A DNA stretch of 38,279 nucleotides from an uncultured Ruminococcus sp. (GTDB lineage: Bacteria; Bacillota; Clostridia; Oscillospirales; Acutalibacteraceae): assembly GCA_902762375.1 (NCBI GenBank), contig CACWNY010000015.1, positions 1 to 38,279 on the forward strand, read 5' to 3'. Made by a program: the position numbers and the translations under genes. Shown here in pieces: positions 1 to 8,250 of the stretch. The notes under the pieces are model-generated. The model was not told the origin of the DNA. It worked only from the letters and a program-made list of their open reading frames with translations, and did not search any database. Position 1 is the first letter of the stretch. Each line of letters opens with the position of its first letter.

Positions 1-186
1 GGTAAATCCGGACAAGATATTTCCGGCTTATTCAGTATGCTTGTTTCTTGATTTTTTGTGCATTTTCACCATGCTTTCTTAAATTTGCTCATTTATAGTC
101 TTATATTGATGTTGTTCTTATCATATACGATTTTATTCACAATGTCAATAGAAACGAAATAAATTTGGAAATAAAATACATTGTAT
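1..186. other. A/T-rich non-coding edge, no feature recognised
   Basis: I see no convincing gene in this stretch on either strand. Minus-strand frames are short and broken by stops. It lies downstream of the minus-strand tRNA terminator, so it may be spacer before a gene outside the window. Confidence 0.4.
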
Positions 187-251
187 GTCATTTCGAGGAG
201 CAACAGCGACGAGAAATCTTTCGTAAGATTCCTCACTTCGTTCGGAATGAC
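187..251. repeat. Short palindromic intergenic repeat (MITE/REP-like)
   Basis: The 65-bp element has inverted ends: GTCATTTCGA on the left and TTCGGAATGAC on the right. An inner inverted pair, GAGAAATCT and AGATTCCTC, surrounds a TTCGTA loop. It shares CACTTCGTTCGGAATGA with the long repeats, for example at 9409-9425, which suggests common ancestry or nesting. No coding capacity is visible. Confidence 0.7.
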
Positions 252-300
252 AAAAATAAAATTTAAGGAATTATAAAAAATCGAGGCTAAATCAGGGCTG

Positions 301-334
301 AAAAAGAAAAACCCCCGTAAATACGGGAGTTTTT
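301..334 (-). terminator. Rho-independent terminator of the tRNA-Ser pair
   Basis: Read on the minus strand, CTCCCGTATTTACGGGGG folds into a short GC hairpin followed by a T run. It lies directly downstream of tRNA-Ser(CGA). A very similar arrangement follows the tRNA at 22497. Confidence 0.8.
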
Positions 335-341
335 GAGGTGA

Positions 342-433
342 TGGCGGAGATGAAGAGATTTGAACTCTTGCGTCGGAGTTACCGACCTACTGGTGTTCGA
401 AGCCAGACCCTTCAGCCACTTGGGTACATCTCC
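342..433 (-). tRNA. tRNA-Ser (anticodon CGA)
   Basis: The minus strand reads as a class II tRNA of 92 nt including an encoded CCA. It starts GGAGATG, has a D arm, an anticodon arm centred on CGA (stem CTGG/CCAG), a long variable arm (GTCGG/CCGAC), the T arm AGAGTTCAAATCTCT, and an acceptor stem closing with CATCTCC. The long variable arm and anticodon assign it to serine (codon UCG). It sits 30 bp downstream of the second serine tRNA and is probably co-transcribed with it. Confidence 0.9.
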
Positions 434-463
434 GTGTAATATAGTCGAAAAAAGGCAAAAAAA

Positions 464-556
464 TGGCGGAGAGACGGGGATTCGAACCCCGGAAACGGTT
501 ACTACCGTTTACATGATTTCCAATCATGCTCCTTCGGCCAGCTCGGACATCTCTCC
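464..556 (-). tRNA. tRNA-Ser (anticodon GGA)
   Basis: The minus strand reads as a class II tRNA of 93 nt with encoded CCA. It has the acceptor GGAGAGA/TCTCTCC and the anticodon arm CATGATTGGAAATCATG with GGA. A long variable arm (AAACGGT/ACCGTTT) and the T arm CGGGGTTCGAATCCCCG complete it. It reads serine UCC/UCU codons and is the first gene of the tRNA pair. Confidence 0.95.
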
Positions 557-569
557 AGACAACGGGAGT

Positions 570-598
570 ATTATAGCATAACTTTTTACAATAGTCAA
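570..598 (-). promoter_or_regulatory. Promoter of the tRNA-Ser pair
   Basis: On the minus strand TTGACT (593-598) and TATAAT (570-575) are separated by 17 bp, with TG one base before the -10 box (extended -10). It lies 14 bp upstream of tRNA-Ser(GGA). Confidence 0.85.
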
Positions 599-764
599 CT
601 GTTTTTTCGAAATAAAATAAAAATTATTTGAAAAAGGGAGGAAACATAAATAAAATCACAATCATAATATTTTTGCAAAAAGCGGTAATCGAAAATAAAG
701 CACTAAAATCGACAAAAAAGACGAAAAACAAGTTATTGAGATTGACAATAACCATCAAGCGTAC

Positions 765-793
765 TTGACAGTAAAAGCGTAATTTGATATAAT
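765..793 (+). promoter_or_regulatory. Consensus promoter of the polysaccharide locus
   Basis: TTGACA (765-770), a 17-bp spacer and TATAAT (788-793) match the sigma-A consensus fully. Predicted transcription starts near 800 and leaves a leader of about 155 nt before the first glycosyltransferase. A second TATAAT at 821-826 lacks a good -35 box. No other strong promoter was seen before 11020, so this one probably drives much of the locus. Confidence 0.85.
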
Positions 794-847
794 CAACTCC
801 ATACGATTTTATGTTTGATGTATAATATTAAGGAGAAAATACGGATT

Positions 848-955
848 ATGGATTGCATTAATTTCGGAGGTTCAGGATTTATAGAAATACACTTTGCAAG
901 AGTAGAAAATTTAATAATATTCACAAAAATCAGCGGAAAGGAAGGTCTTGTCTGA
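848..955 (+). pseudogene. 35-codon ORF, possible remnant of an SDR-type epimerase
   Basis: An ATG at 848 opens 35 codons ending in TGA at 953-955, which overlaps the ATG of the next gene (TGATG). AAGGAG lies 12 bases upstream. The early segment INFGGSGFIEIHFAR resembles the Rossmann nucleotide-binding start of nucleotide-sugar epimerases/dehydratases (GGSGFIG), but the last glycine is Glu and nothing of the rest remains. I infer either a deleted epimerase gene whose first codons survive, or a leader peptide translationally coupled to the glycosyltransferase. The similarity is short and could be chance. Confidence 0.4.
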
Positions 956-1740
956 TGAATAAGCCCTTAGTATCCGTGATTACTCCCGTATACAACTGTG
1001 AACAATACATTGCAAAAACGATAGAAAGCGTCCTTAATCAGACCTATACGAATTGGGAAATGCTTTTAGTAGATGATTGTTCTCCTGACAGAAGTGCCGA
1101 AATTGTATTAGAATACAGCAAGAAAGACCCAAGAATTAACTATATTAAACTCCCCGAAAATGGTGGAGCAGCCAAAGCCCGAAACAAAGCACTTGAAATG
1201 TCGAAAGGCAGATACATTGCCTATCTTGATGCAGACGATATCTGGTTACCTGAAAAACTAACCAGACAGATTGCTTTCATGGAAGAAAACGATGTACAGT
1301 TCAGTTGTTGTGATTATGAAAAAATCGAAGCGGACGGTACAAATTTAAATAAAGTTGTTCATATGCCAAAGACCATTACCTATAATCAACTTCTCAGCAA
1401 CACAATTATCCAGACCGTTGGTGTAATTGCCGATACGGAAAAATTCGACAAAAAACTGTTAATCATGCCTGATGTCCGCAGGGGGCAGGATTCCGCCACA
1501 TGGTTACAGCTGTTACGCAATGGGGTAAAATTCACAGGACAAAATGAGGTACTTGCACAATACAGACGGGTTTCCCAGTCACTGAGTTCCAACAAATTTT
1601 CCGCAATGAAACGAACATGGTATTTATATCGTGGTGTAGAGCATTTATCCATTCCGAAATCTTTTTGTTGTCTGATAGGCTGGGCATATCATGCCAGTAT
1701 CAAACGCATTTACATAGGCAAACTTTTCAAGAAAGGTTAA
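955..1740 (+). CDS. Glycosyltransferase family 2 (GT-A fold)
   Basis: This 261-residue protein is a typical short family 2 glycosyltransferase that moves a sugar from a nucleotide donor to a growing lipid-linked glycan on the inner membrane face. The N-terminus has the GT-A start (SVITPVYNCEQYI, then VDDCSPDRS). An NGGAAKARN motif follows, and the metal-binding DADD lies near residue 92. AAGGAAGG lies 9 bases before the ATG, inside the preceding small ORF, so translation may be coupled. Its stop codon TAA is formed by the first bases of the downstream repeat. It is the first full gene after the consensus promoter. Donor and acceptor cannot be told from sequence. Confidence 0.88.
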   Translation: MNKPLVSVITPVYNCEQYIAKTIESVLNQTYTNWEMLLVDDCSPDRSAEIVLEYSKKDPRINYIKLPENGGAAKARNKALEMSKGRYIAYLDADDIWLPEKLTRQIAFMEENDVQFSCCDYEKIEADGTNLNKVVHMPKTITYNQLLSNTIIQTVGVIADTEKFDKKLLIMPDVRRGQDSATWLQLLRNGVKFTGQNEVLAQYRRVSQSLSSNKFSAMKRTWYLYRGVEHLSIPKSFCCLIGWAYHASIKRIYIGKLFKKG

Positions 1741-1967
1741 GGGCGTTGCCCTTAACAATCCGATGAGGGGCGTTGCCCCTCAACCCCACGAACTTGCCCT
1801 CAAAAGTTCGACAAAAACTTTTTCGGATCACTGCGTTCGGAAATCTTTATCAGAAGTTCAGCTATGACAATTAAAAGTTTTTTGTCCACTTTTTTTCAAA
1901 AAAGTGGGCAGGATTTTCAAGGGTGCAACCCTTGAAACAGGATTTTAAAGGGCGGTAGCCCTTTAAC
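1737..1967 (+). repeat. Structured intergenic repeat, copy R1
   Basis: A string of stem-loops fills the gap between two glycosyltransferase genes: TTAAGGGCGTTGCCCTTAA (1737-1755), GAGGGGCGTTGCCCCTC (1765-1781), a CGAACTT/AAGTTCG pair, the unpaired core AGCTATGACAATTAAAAG, CCACTTTTTT/AAAAAAGTGG, and AAAGGGC/GCCCTTT. It is the forward orientation of the family. The first hairpin contains the stop codon of the upstream gene. An AGAGGAG ribosome site follows directly. Confidence 0.9.
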
Positions 1968-1984
1968 AGAGGAGTACCGTTAGT

Positions 1985-3109
1985 ATGAAAATTCTGTACT
2001 TTTGTACATTTTATCACAGAGCATTGCTTTTCCGACAGCAGATGGACGCACTTATCAAGAGAGGACATTATGTCAGGGCATTCAGTTCAGCGAAATACGG
2101 AGAAGGAGTTGCCGATAAATTTTTGCCGATTATGGACGAGCTGGTTGTTCATAAAGAATGTTGGAATAAATATGACCGCACATTGTTTTTTCCACGACAA
2201 TGGAAAATTGAAAAGGAATTGCAGAAAGCCTATAATCTGAAAGATTTTGATTTAGTTCATGCTCATCTTTTACTCAGCAGTGGTTATTCCGCATTACGCA
2301 TGAAGAAAAAATACGGTACGCCTTATGTTGTATCTGTAAGGGTTACGGATTTGACGGGATTTATTAAGCTACCGTATTTTAGAAAAATGGCATTAAAGAT
2401 TATTAAAAATTCTTCAGGAGTATTGTTTTTATCACATTCCCATAAAAAGGAGTTTGAAGAAAAATACCTGACAGAAGAGATGAAATCTGATTTTGAAAAG
2501 AAAAGTGTTGTCATAGGCAACAGTTTAGAACCTTTCTGGGAAGAACATCTGTCAAAACCGAGAAAGTCCGTCAATGATTTTAACAACATAAAATTATTGT
2601 CCGTAGCCAAAATCCGACCGATTAAAAATCTGACAGTTGCTTGTGAAGCAGTGGAAGAACTCAACAGGCGTGGTATTCATGCGACACTGACAATAGTAGG
2701 CGAAGCACAGGACAGAGAAGAATACGAAAAAATCTTGAAATATGAGCATACTGAAGTATTACCATTCAAGACAAAAGAAGAACTGATAACGATTTACCGC
2801 AATCATGATATATTTTTATTGCCGTCCGTCAACGAAACATTCGGCAGGGTATATGCCGAAGCAATGACACAAGGGTTGCCCATTCTCTACACCAAAAAGC
2901 AGGGATTTGACAACAATTTTCCTGACGGTAAAGCAGGGTATTCGGTGTATGCCGATAATCCCGAATTTATTGCCGACAGAGTGCAGGATATTCTGGCAAA
3001 TTACGAGGAAATATCCAGATTTTGTATAGAAAACAGTACTTTATTTTTTGAAGATAACATTATGAATCAGATAGAAAAATTTTACCAAAATTCTTTAACA
3101 AGAGGTTGA
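1985..3109 (+). CDS. Glycosyltransferase family 4 (GT-B fold)
   Basis: This 374-residue protein is a retaining GT-B glycosyltransferase, probably cytoplasmic and membrane-associated. The N-terminal half is the acceptor domain. The C-terminal half starts near LLSVAKIRPIKNL (about residue 205) and carries the donor-binding signature NETFGRVYAEAMTQGLPIL with the paired glutamates of family GT4. AGAGGAG lies 9 bases before the ATG, just after repeat R1. It is followed 4 bp later by the pyruvyltransferase-FrhB fusion, so these two form one repeat-bounded cassette. The sugar specificity is unknown. Confidence 0.9.
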   Translation: MKILYFCTFYHRALLFRQQMDALIKRGHYVRAFSSAKYGEGVADKFLPIMDELVVHKECWNKYDRTLFFPRQWKIEKELQKAYNLKDFDLVHAHLLLSSGYSALRMKKKYGTPYVVSVRVTDLTGFIKLPYFRKMALKIIKNSSGVLFLSHSHKKEFEEKYLTEEMKSDFEKKSVVIGNSLEPFWEEHLSKPRKSVNDFNNIKLLSVAKIRPIKNLTVACEAVEELNRRGIHATLTIVGEAQDREEYEKILKYEHTEVLPFKTKEELITIYRNHDIFLLPSVNETFGRVYAEAMTQGLPILYTKKQGFDNNFPDGKAGYSVYADNPEFIADRVQDILANYEEISRFCIENSTLFFEDNIMNQIEKFYQNSLTRG

Positions 3110-3113
3110 GTGA

Positions 3114-5411
3114 ATGGAAAAGAAGAAAGTTGCTTTGATATCATTTCACAACGCATATAATTACGGAGCGTGCTTGCAGGCTTATGCTTTGCAGGAGGCA
3201 GTAAAGGAAATGGGCGTTGATTGTGAATACATCAATTATATCAATTCCCACAGAGCAGAAGTCTATGATATGCCGACGAGAATAAAAAAAGCCTGTAAGG
3301 AAAAAGATATCAAAACACTTTTCAAAAACATCTGCGGAATACCGTTTGCCAATAAGAGAGGAAAGAAATTTGACGAATTTTATCAGCGATACTTAAAAAA
3401 GACCGACACAGTATATCACAGTGTACAAGAAGCAAATGTACTGGAAAATCAGTATGACAAATTCATTTCAGGAAGTGACCAAATCTGGAATGATGAACAC
3501 AACGGCAATGACAGTGCTTATTTTCTGGATTTTGTAGGGGACAGTACCAAAAAGATTGCTTATTCATCAAGTTTTGGTATGGCAGAAATTCCTAAAGAAC
3601 AGGGAAAACGCTATGCAGAATTACTGAACAACATTTCCTGTCTTTCCACAAGGGAGAAACACGGGGTAAAGATGATAAAAAAGCTCACTGGTCGAAAGGC
3701 ACATTTAGTGCTTGACCCTGTTTTTTTACTGGACGGAAAAGACTGGAAAAAGTTTGTGAAAGAAGAAAACAGAACAGAAAAATATACATTTTATTATATG
3801 AATGCAAGATTTAATCTTAATGATTTTTCGCTGGTAACGGGATTTCAGGACGAAGAAAAGCACATTTTATCGTCATCAGTAAAGCCGAAAGATTTTCTGA
3901 AAAGAGGGCAGAAAGTTACCTTTGCGATGTCACCGCAGGAATTTATTCAGCAGATATATGGGGCTGAACTTGTTGTGACAACATCATTTCATTGTCTTGC
4001 ATTTTCCGTGTTGTTGCACAAACCTTTTGTAGCGATACTCTCAGGAGATGAGGGAAGAGATGAAAGGTTGTTGAATTTACTGGAGATAACAGGACTGGAG
4101 AGCCGTATTTTTTCGGATAACATGACGCTCGAAGATGTGAACCGAAGTATAGATTACGAAGAAGTCGAAAAACGGTTGGAACCTTACCGAAGATATTCCC
4201 GAAAATTTTTACAGACAGCTATCTTTGAAGGACAGCAAGAGGTTGATTTTATCGACGAACCGCCGTATCCGAAAAGCGAGAAATCGAAGTATGAAATCTG
4301 TACCTATGAAAAATGTACAGGTTGCGGAGCGTGTGCTGTAGTATGTCCGAAAAACGCCATCAGCATGACAGAAGACAATGCAGGATTTTTGCGACCGTCC
4401 ATAGAAGAAAGTAAATGTGTACATTGTAATCTGTGTCGTAGGGTATGTCAGATAAACTATACGGCAGAAATTCCGAAAATACAGCATTATTACGCATTCA
4501 AGAATAAAGATGAAGTTCGCAAAAGGAGTTCATCAGGCGGAGCATTTTCCTTACTTGCCAGAAAAATGGTTGACAACGGCGGAAAAGTGGTAGCATCTGC
4601 CATAGATGAAAACTGGAAAGTCGGTCATACTGTTGCCGAAAATTACGAAGAAGTTCGTCAGCAAGCCAGAACCTATTATGTACAGGGAAATGCTTATCGT
4701 ACATTTGCCGAAATCCAGCGAAATCTTGAGCAAGGAGAAAAAATTCTTTTTGTCGGAACACCATGTCAGGTAGGCGGTTTGAAAAAATATTTACACAAAG
4801 ACTATGATAATCTGCTTTTATGTGATATTATATGTCATGGTGTGCCATCGCCGAAGATGTTTGCCATATACACAGATTTTCTACGGTCAAAAGGAACACT
4901 TACACAACTGAAACAGCGTGATAAAGCCATAGGTTGGCAAGGTTATTGTGTATCAGCAGAAATTGACGGTAAAACATATCGTAACAATGGTTGGTTAAAG
5001 GCATATTCGGTAATGTTTTCACATGGATTAATCAACCGCAGTTCATGTTTTCGCTGTATGTACAGCAATTACAACCGTGCAGGAGATATCACCATAGGAG
5101 ATTACTGGGGCATTGAAAAGCACCATAAAGAATTTAAGGACAAGTTAGGAGTATCGCTGATTATTACGAACAGCGAAAAAGGAGAAAAATTTTTCAAAGA
5201 AGCGTCAGGCAACGCAAAGATAATAGAGTTGTCAAAATCCGAAACATCGCAAAATTCTTTGACAAAGCCAAAGCAGGAACCATTACGACGGAGAAGTTGT
5301 CTGAAGATGATGGAGCAATCTTATGAGCAGTCTGCCCGAAAGTACGGCGAGTGGAACATAAAAGGCTATTTCAAGGAATATCTCCGCAGAATACGGTTGA
5401 GATTCAGGTAG
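3114..5411 (+). CDS. Pyruvyltransferase-family / FrhB-like iron-sulfur fusion protein
   Basis: This 765-residue protein joins two modules. Residues 1 to about 370 are a polysaccharide pyruvyltransferase family domain (start ISFHNAYNYGACLQAYAL, then SGSDQIWN and TTSFHCLAFS), expected to act on glycans with phosphoenolpyruvate as donor. Residues 401-411 and 435-445 are two 4Fe-4S sites, CxxCxxCxxxCP and CxxCxxCxxxC. The rest is the coenzyme F420 hydrogenase/dehydrogenase beta-subunit-like fold, with SSSGGAFS, FVGTPCQVGGL, ICHGVPSP, CFRCMYSNYNRAGDITIGDYWG and further cysteines. Separate genes for these two modules are common in gut Firmicutes and Bacteroidetes capsule loci; here they are one chain. 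The redox module is a presumed flavin/Fe-S oxidoreductase of unknown substrate. Real F420 use is unlikely in this kind of organism. Confidence 0.85.
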   Translation: MEKKKVALISFHNAYNYGACLQAYALQEAVKEMGVDCEYINYINSHRAEVYDMPTRIKKACKEKDIKTLFKNICGIPFANKRGKKFDEFYQRYLKKTDTVYHSVQEANVLENQYDKFISGSDQIWNDEHNGNDSAYFLDFVGDSTKKIAYSSSFGMAEIPKEQGKRYAELLNNISCLSTREKHGVKMIKKLTGRKAHLVLDPVFLLDGKDWKKFVKEENRTEKYTFYYMNARFNLNDFSLVTGFQDEEKHILSSSVKPKDFLKRGQKVTFAMSPQEFIQQIYGAELVVTTSFHCLAFSVLLHKPFVAILSGDEGRDERLLNLLEITGLESRIFSDNMTLEDVNRSIDYEEVEKRLEPYRRYSRKFLQTAIFEGQQEVDFIDEPPYPKSEKSKYEICTYEKCTGCGACAVVCPKNAISMTEDNAGFLRPSIEESKCVHCNLCRRVCQINYTAEIPKIQHYYAFKNKDEVRKRSSSGGAFSLLARKMVDNGGKVVASAIDENWKVGHTVAENYEEVRQQARTYYVQGNAYRTFAEIQRNLEQGEKILFVGTPCQVGGLKKYLHKDYDNLLLCDIICHGVPSPKMFAIYTDFLRSKGTLTQLKQRDKAIGWQGYCVSAEIDGKTYRNNGWLKAYSVMFSHGLINRSSCFRCMYSNYNRAGDITIGDYWGIEKHHKEFKDKLGVSLIITNSEKGEKFFKEASGNAKIIELSKSETSQNSLTKPKQEPLRRRSCLKMMEQSYEQSARKYGEWNIKGYFKEYLRRIRLRFR

Positions 5412-5418
5412 TTACTGT

Positions 5419-5690
5419 CAAAATTTGCTTACGCAAATTTTGTTTGGATTTTGAGGAGTTTAAGGGCTTTGCCCTTAAAAATCCCACAAGGGGCTTTGCC
5501 CCCCTCTCACCACTTCCCCCAAAGTGGACAAAACTTTTAATTGTCATAGCTGAACCTTATATAAACAATCCGAACGAAGTGAGCCATAAAAGTTTTTGTC
5601 GAACTTTTTTCAAAAAGTTCGTGGGGTTCAGGGGCAACGCCCCTGACAGGGGTTCGGGGACAGCGTCCCCGATTGGGCAACGCCCTTAAC
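5419..5690 (-). repeat. Structured intergenic repeat, copy R2 (reverse)
   Basis: The copy begins with a stem CAAAATTTGC / GCAAATTTTG around TTAC (5419-5442). It then has TTAAGGGC/GCCCTTAA, and CACTT/AAGTG at the gtggac position. The core CTTTTAATTGTCATAGCT is in reverse orientation compared with R1. CGAACTTTTTT/AAAAAGTTCG, CAGGGGC/GCCCCTG and CGGGGAC/GTCCCCG follow. It separates the fusion gene from the next GT4 gene. A frame through it is open but not coding-like. Confidence 0.88.
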
Positions 5691-5721
5691 AGGAACAGAT
5701 TAAATTAAAAGGAACAAGTTT

Positions 5722-6864
5722 ATGAGAGTGTTTATCATATCGAGAGGATATCCGTCCGAGAAATATGTCACCAACGGAATATTTGAATTTGACCAAGCCA
5801 AAGCACTGGCAAAACAAGGACACGAAGTGATATTTCTGGCGAATGATTTACGGTCTTTACGGAGAAAGCGAAAATTCGGCAGTGAGAGTTTTATCAAAGA
5901 CGGTGTGCAAGTAGAAGCACTCAATATTCCCTGCGGAAAAATTCCTAAGAGAATGTTAATGAAAGTCAGAAGTACAGTTATTAAAAGATTGTACAATCGT
6001 TGTGTCAGAAAATACGGAAAACCTGATATTATCCATTCTCATTTTCTGGAGATAAGTTATTGTACGGTCAAAGCACTCAGAGGTGAAGGCATACCTCTGG
6101 TGATGACGGAACATCTTTCAACGATGAACAATAAGGTTATTCCCGAAAATCTGATAGCACTGGGGAATAATACTTATAGGTATTGTGATAAAGTAATAGC
6201 AGTAGGAAAGAAGATTGCCCAGACCATAGAGAATAATTTTGGTGTGAAAGCAGAAATCATTCCAAATGTAGTAGATACAGACAGCTTTTCGCTGAAAAGC
6301 GTACCTGTCAGACATAACGGTTTCAAGGTCATCAGTGTAGGAGCGTTGATAAAGCGGAAACATATGGATTTATTAATCAAGGCGTTTACAGAATTTGCTG
6401 AAAAGCATGATGATGTGTCGCTGGAGATTTTCGGCAAAGGAGAAGAAAGAGAAAATCTGGAAAGTCTGATAGCCGAAAATAACATGAGTTCAACAATTAC
6501 CTTACACGGTGCAAGACCAAGAAAAGAAATTGCCGACAGTATGAAGAAAGCGGACTGTTTTGTATTAGCGTCCGATGTAGAAACATTCGGAGTGGTATAT
6601 ATAGAAGCGATGGCAATGGGATTACCTGTTATTGCCACAAAAAGCGGAGGACCTGAAAATTTTGTCAATGACACCAACGGTATTCTGATAGACCCTGACA
6701 ATAAAGAAGTACTTGTCAAATCTTTAGAAAAGATGTATGATAGTTGTGGGTCATACGACAAAATAAAAATCAGCGAAGATATTGCAAAACAGTTTTCACC
6801 GAAAGCTGTTGCCGAACAATTAAGTAAAATATATAACCAAACGATAAAAACGATAAGCGGGTAA
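5722..6864 (+). CDS. Glycosyltransferase family 4 (GT-B fold)
   Basis: This 380-residue GT-B glycosyltransferase has an N-terminal acceptor domain starting RVFIISRGYPSEKYVTNG. An HSHFLEISYC / TEHLS segment is typical of the linker-facing loops. The C-terminal donor domain starts at KVISVGALIKRKHMDLL and carries DVETFGVVYIEAMAMGLPVIA with both glutamates. AAGGA lies about 8 bases before the ATG. The Wzy-like gene starts 9 bp downstream, and the pyruvyltransferase-like gene overlaps that one, so the three form a cassette between repeats R2 and R3. Donor sugar unknown. Confidence 0.9.
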   Translation: MRVFIISRGYPSEKYVTNGIFEFDQAKALAKQGHEVIFLANDLRSLRRKRKFGSESFIKDGVQVEALNIPCGKIPKRMLMKVRSTVIKRLYNRCVRKYGKPDIIHSHFLEISYCTVKALRGEGIPLVMTEHLSTMNNKVIPENLIALGNNTYRYCDKVIAVGKKIAQTIENNFGVKAEIIPNVVDTDSFSLKSVPVRHNGFKVISVGALIKRKHMDLLIKAFTEFAEKHDDVSLEIFGKGEERENLESLIAENNMSSTITLHGARPRKEIADSMKKADCFVLASDVETFGVVYIEAMAMGLPVIATKSGGPENFVNDTNGILIDPDNKEVLVKSLEKMYDSCGSYDKIKISEDIAKQFSPKAVAEQLSKIYNQTIKTISG

Positions 6865-6873
6865 GTGATGTAA

Positions 6874-8250
6874 ATGAAAATTACCACAAAAAAAATATTT
6901 ATCATACTGATGATGTTGTTTATGTTAGGATATGCGTCCTATTCCAACATCATAGCAAGAGCGACCAACAGTTTGTCAAGATATATTTTGCTTGGCGGTA
7001 TTTTGTTGTTTGCCATGATTGCCAACAGTGACAAAAATCTGTTATTAAAAATTCCGTCCAAAGTACCGCCCTATATGTTGTGCTGGCTATTGATGGGAAT
7101 TTTTGCTTTGTCGGGATTTGCGAGGGTAAAATTCGGGTCATTACAGATAGTTATTTGTATTCTGTTTGCTTTTGTATCAGGAAGTAATGACAAATGGGTA
7201 GATACAGCATTACAGATAGCCAAATTTTTATTATTTGTCTTTGTCTTTTTCACTTTTTTCTTTTTTGTCTTTCCAAGATTATATAGTATTGTCACAGGCT
7301 TTTACGGATTTATTCCCGATGGTACATCAAGGGGAGCATATCCGTACAGAGCGGGAATTGCCTCACATTACTCCATCAATGCGTTGAATATTTCCATATT
7401 ATTAGTTATTGTCGCCGTAAAATACATTTCTGATAACGGTATTACCTTAAAAGTCCACAAAGAAAGTGCATTTGATTTTATTTTGATGATGCTTTCTTTT
7501 GTTGCTTTGCTGATGACAGCAAAAAGAGGTGTATTAGTCTGGAGTATATTAGCGATAGGCATATTTTATATTCTTCTGAATAAAGGTAAAGTCGGAAACA
7601 TTGTCAAAATATTATTGATAGCCTTTGCGTTATTAGGTGTATTGACTATTCTGGCAGAAAATTCTCAGATAATAGCAAGGGTATTTGACCGTTTCAGAGT
7701 AGTGGGAACAAGTGAGGACAACTCTTCGGCACAAAGAGTAGCGATGTGGAAACTGGCATTAAGTTATTTCAAACAGAGTCCGCTATTCGGTACAGGTTTC
7801 TGGACATACAGAGGATTTTACAGTGAAAATCTGAGTGCCGAATATTCCGTAAACGGTAAGCATACCAGCATAGACGCACATAATGTTTATATACAGGTAT
7901 TGTGTGAAACAGGTATTGTGGGATTTGTGATTTACATTCTGGCAATAGGATTTTTACTGTATAGAACGATTGTTCTTTTGTGGTCATCAGAAAACAATCC
8001 GAAAGCAAGACAATATTTATCGTTATCATTAGCATTGCAGTTATTTTACATTCTTTACAGTTTCAGCGGTAACTGTTTTTACGACATGACATTTTTCTAT
8101 TATGCTTTAGCAATGGGAATTACCTACTCTGTTGAAACCAGAATGAAGAATGAAAGCCGACAATCCAAATTATCGGCAAGTCGTAGTACAATCCGAGAGT
8201 TGTATCATAGTGATGATATGAATGAAACTGTCAGGGAGAAGATATTATGA
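6874..8250 (+). CDS. O-antigen polymerase/ligase-like membrane protein (Wzy type)
   Basis: This 458-residue protein is highly hydrophobic with about ten or more membrane segments. A long extracellular-type loop precedes the motif GTGFWTYRGFYSE and an IDAHNVYIQVLCETGIVGFVIY segment, which is the Wzy_C / O-antigen ligase pattern (H-N-x-Y-x-Q). It probably joins repeat units at the outer membrane face using undecaprenyl-linked glycans. The C-terminal 35 residues are polar. Its TGA stop overlaps the ATG of the next gene (ATGA), indicating translational coupling. Wzy and WaaL-type ligases cannot be separated by sequence; position beside a flippase favours Wzy. Confidence 0.82.
   Translation: MKITTKKIFIILMMLFMLGYASYSNIIARATNSLSRYILLGGILLFAMIANSDKNLLLKIPSKVPPYMLCWLLMGIFALSGFARVKFGSLQIVICILFAFVSGSNDKWVDTALQIAKFLLFVFVFFTFFFFVFPRLYSIVTGFYGFIPDGTSRGAYPYRAGIASHYSINALNISILLVIVAVKYISDNGITLKVHKESAFDFILMMLSFVALLMTAKRGVLVWSILAIGIFYILLNKGKVGNIVKILLIAFALLGVLTILAENSQIIARVFDRFRVVGTSEDNSSAQRVAMWKLALSYFKQSPLFGTGFWTYRGFYSENLSAEYSVNGKHTSIDAHNVYIQVLCETGIVGFVIYILAIGFLLYRTIVLLWSSENNPKARQYLSLSLALQLFYILYSFSGNCFYDMTFFYYALAMGITYSVETRMKNESRQSKLSASRSTIRELYHSDDMNETVREKIL

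Noticed and set aside
1..60. A gene reaching into the left edge on the minus strand
   Set aside because: Frames are interrupted by stops within 60 bases and have no recognisable start.
360..581. 73-codon plus-strand frame
   Set aside because: It runs through the two minus-strand serine tRNAs; the sequence is explained by tRNA structure.
5351..5689. 112-codon plus-strand frame
   Set aside because: It spans the end of the fusion gene and repeat R2; the peptide is only the translated hairpins.
6174..6905. 243-codon minus-strand frame
   Set aside because: It is antisense to a clear GT4 gene, with no ribosome site or family match.
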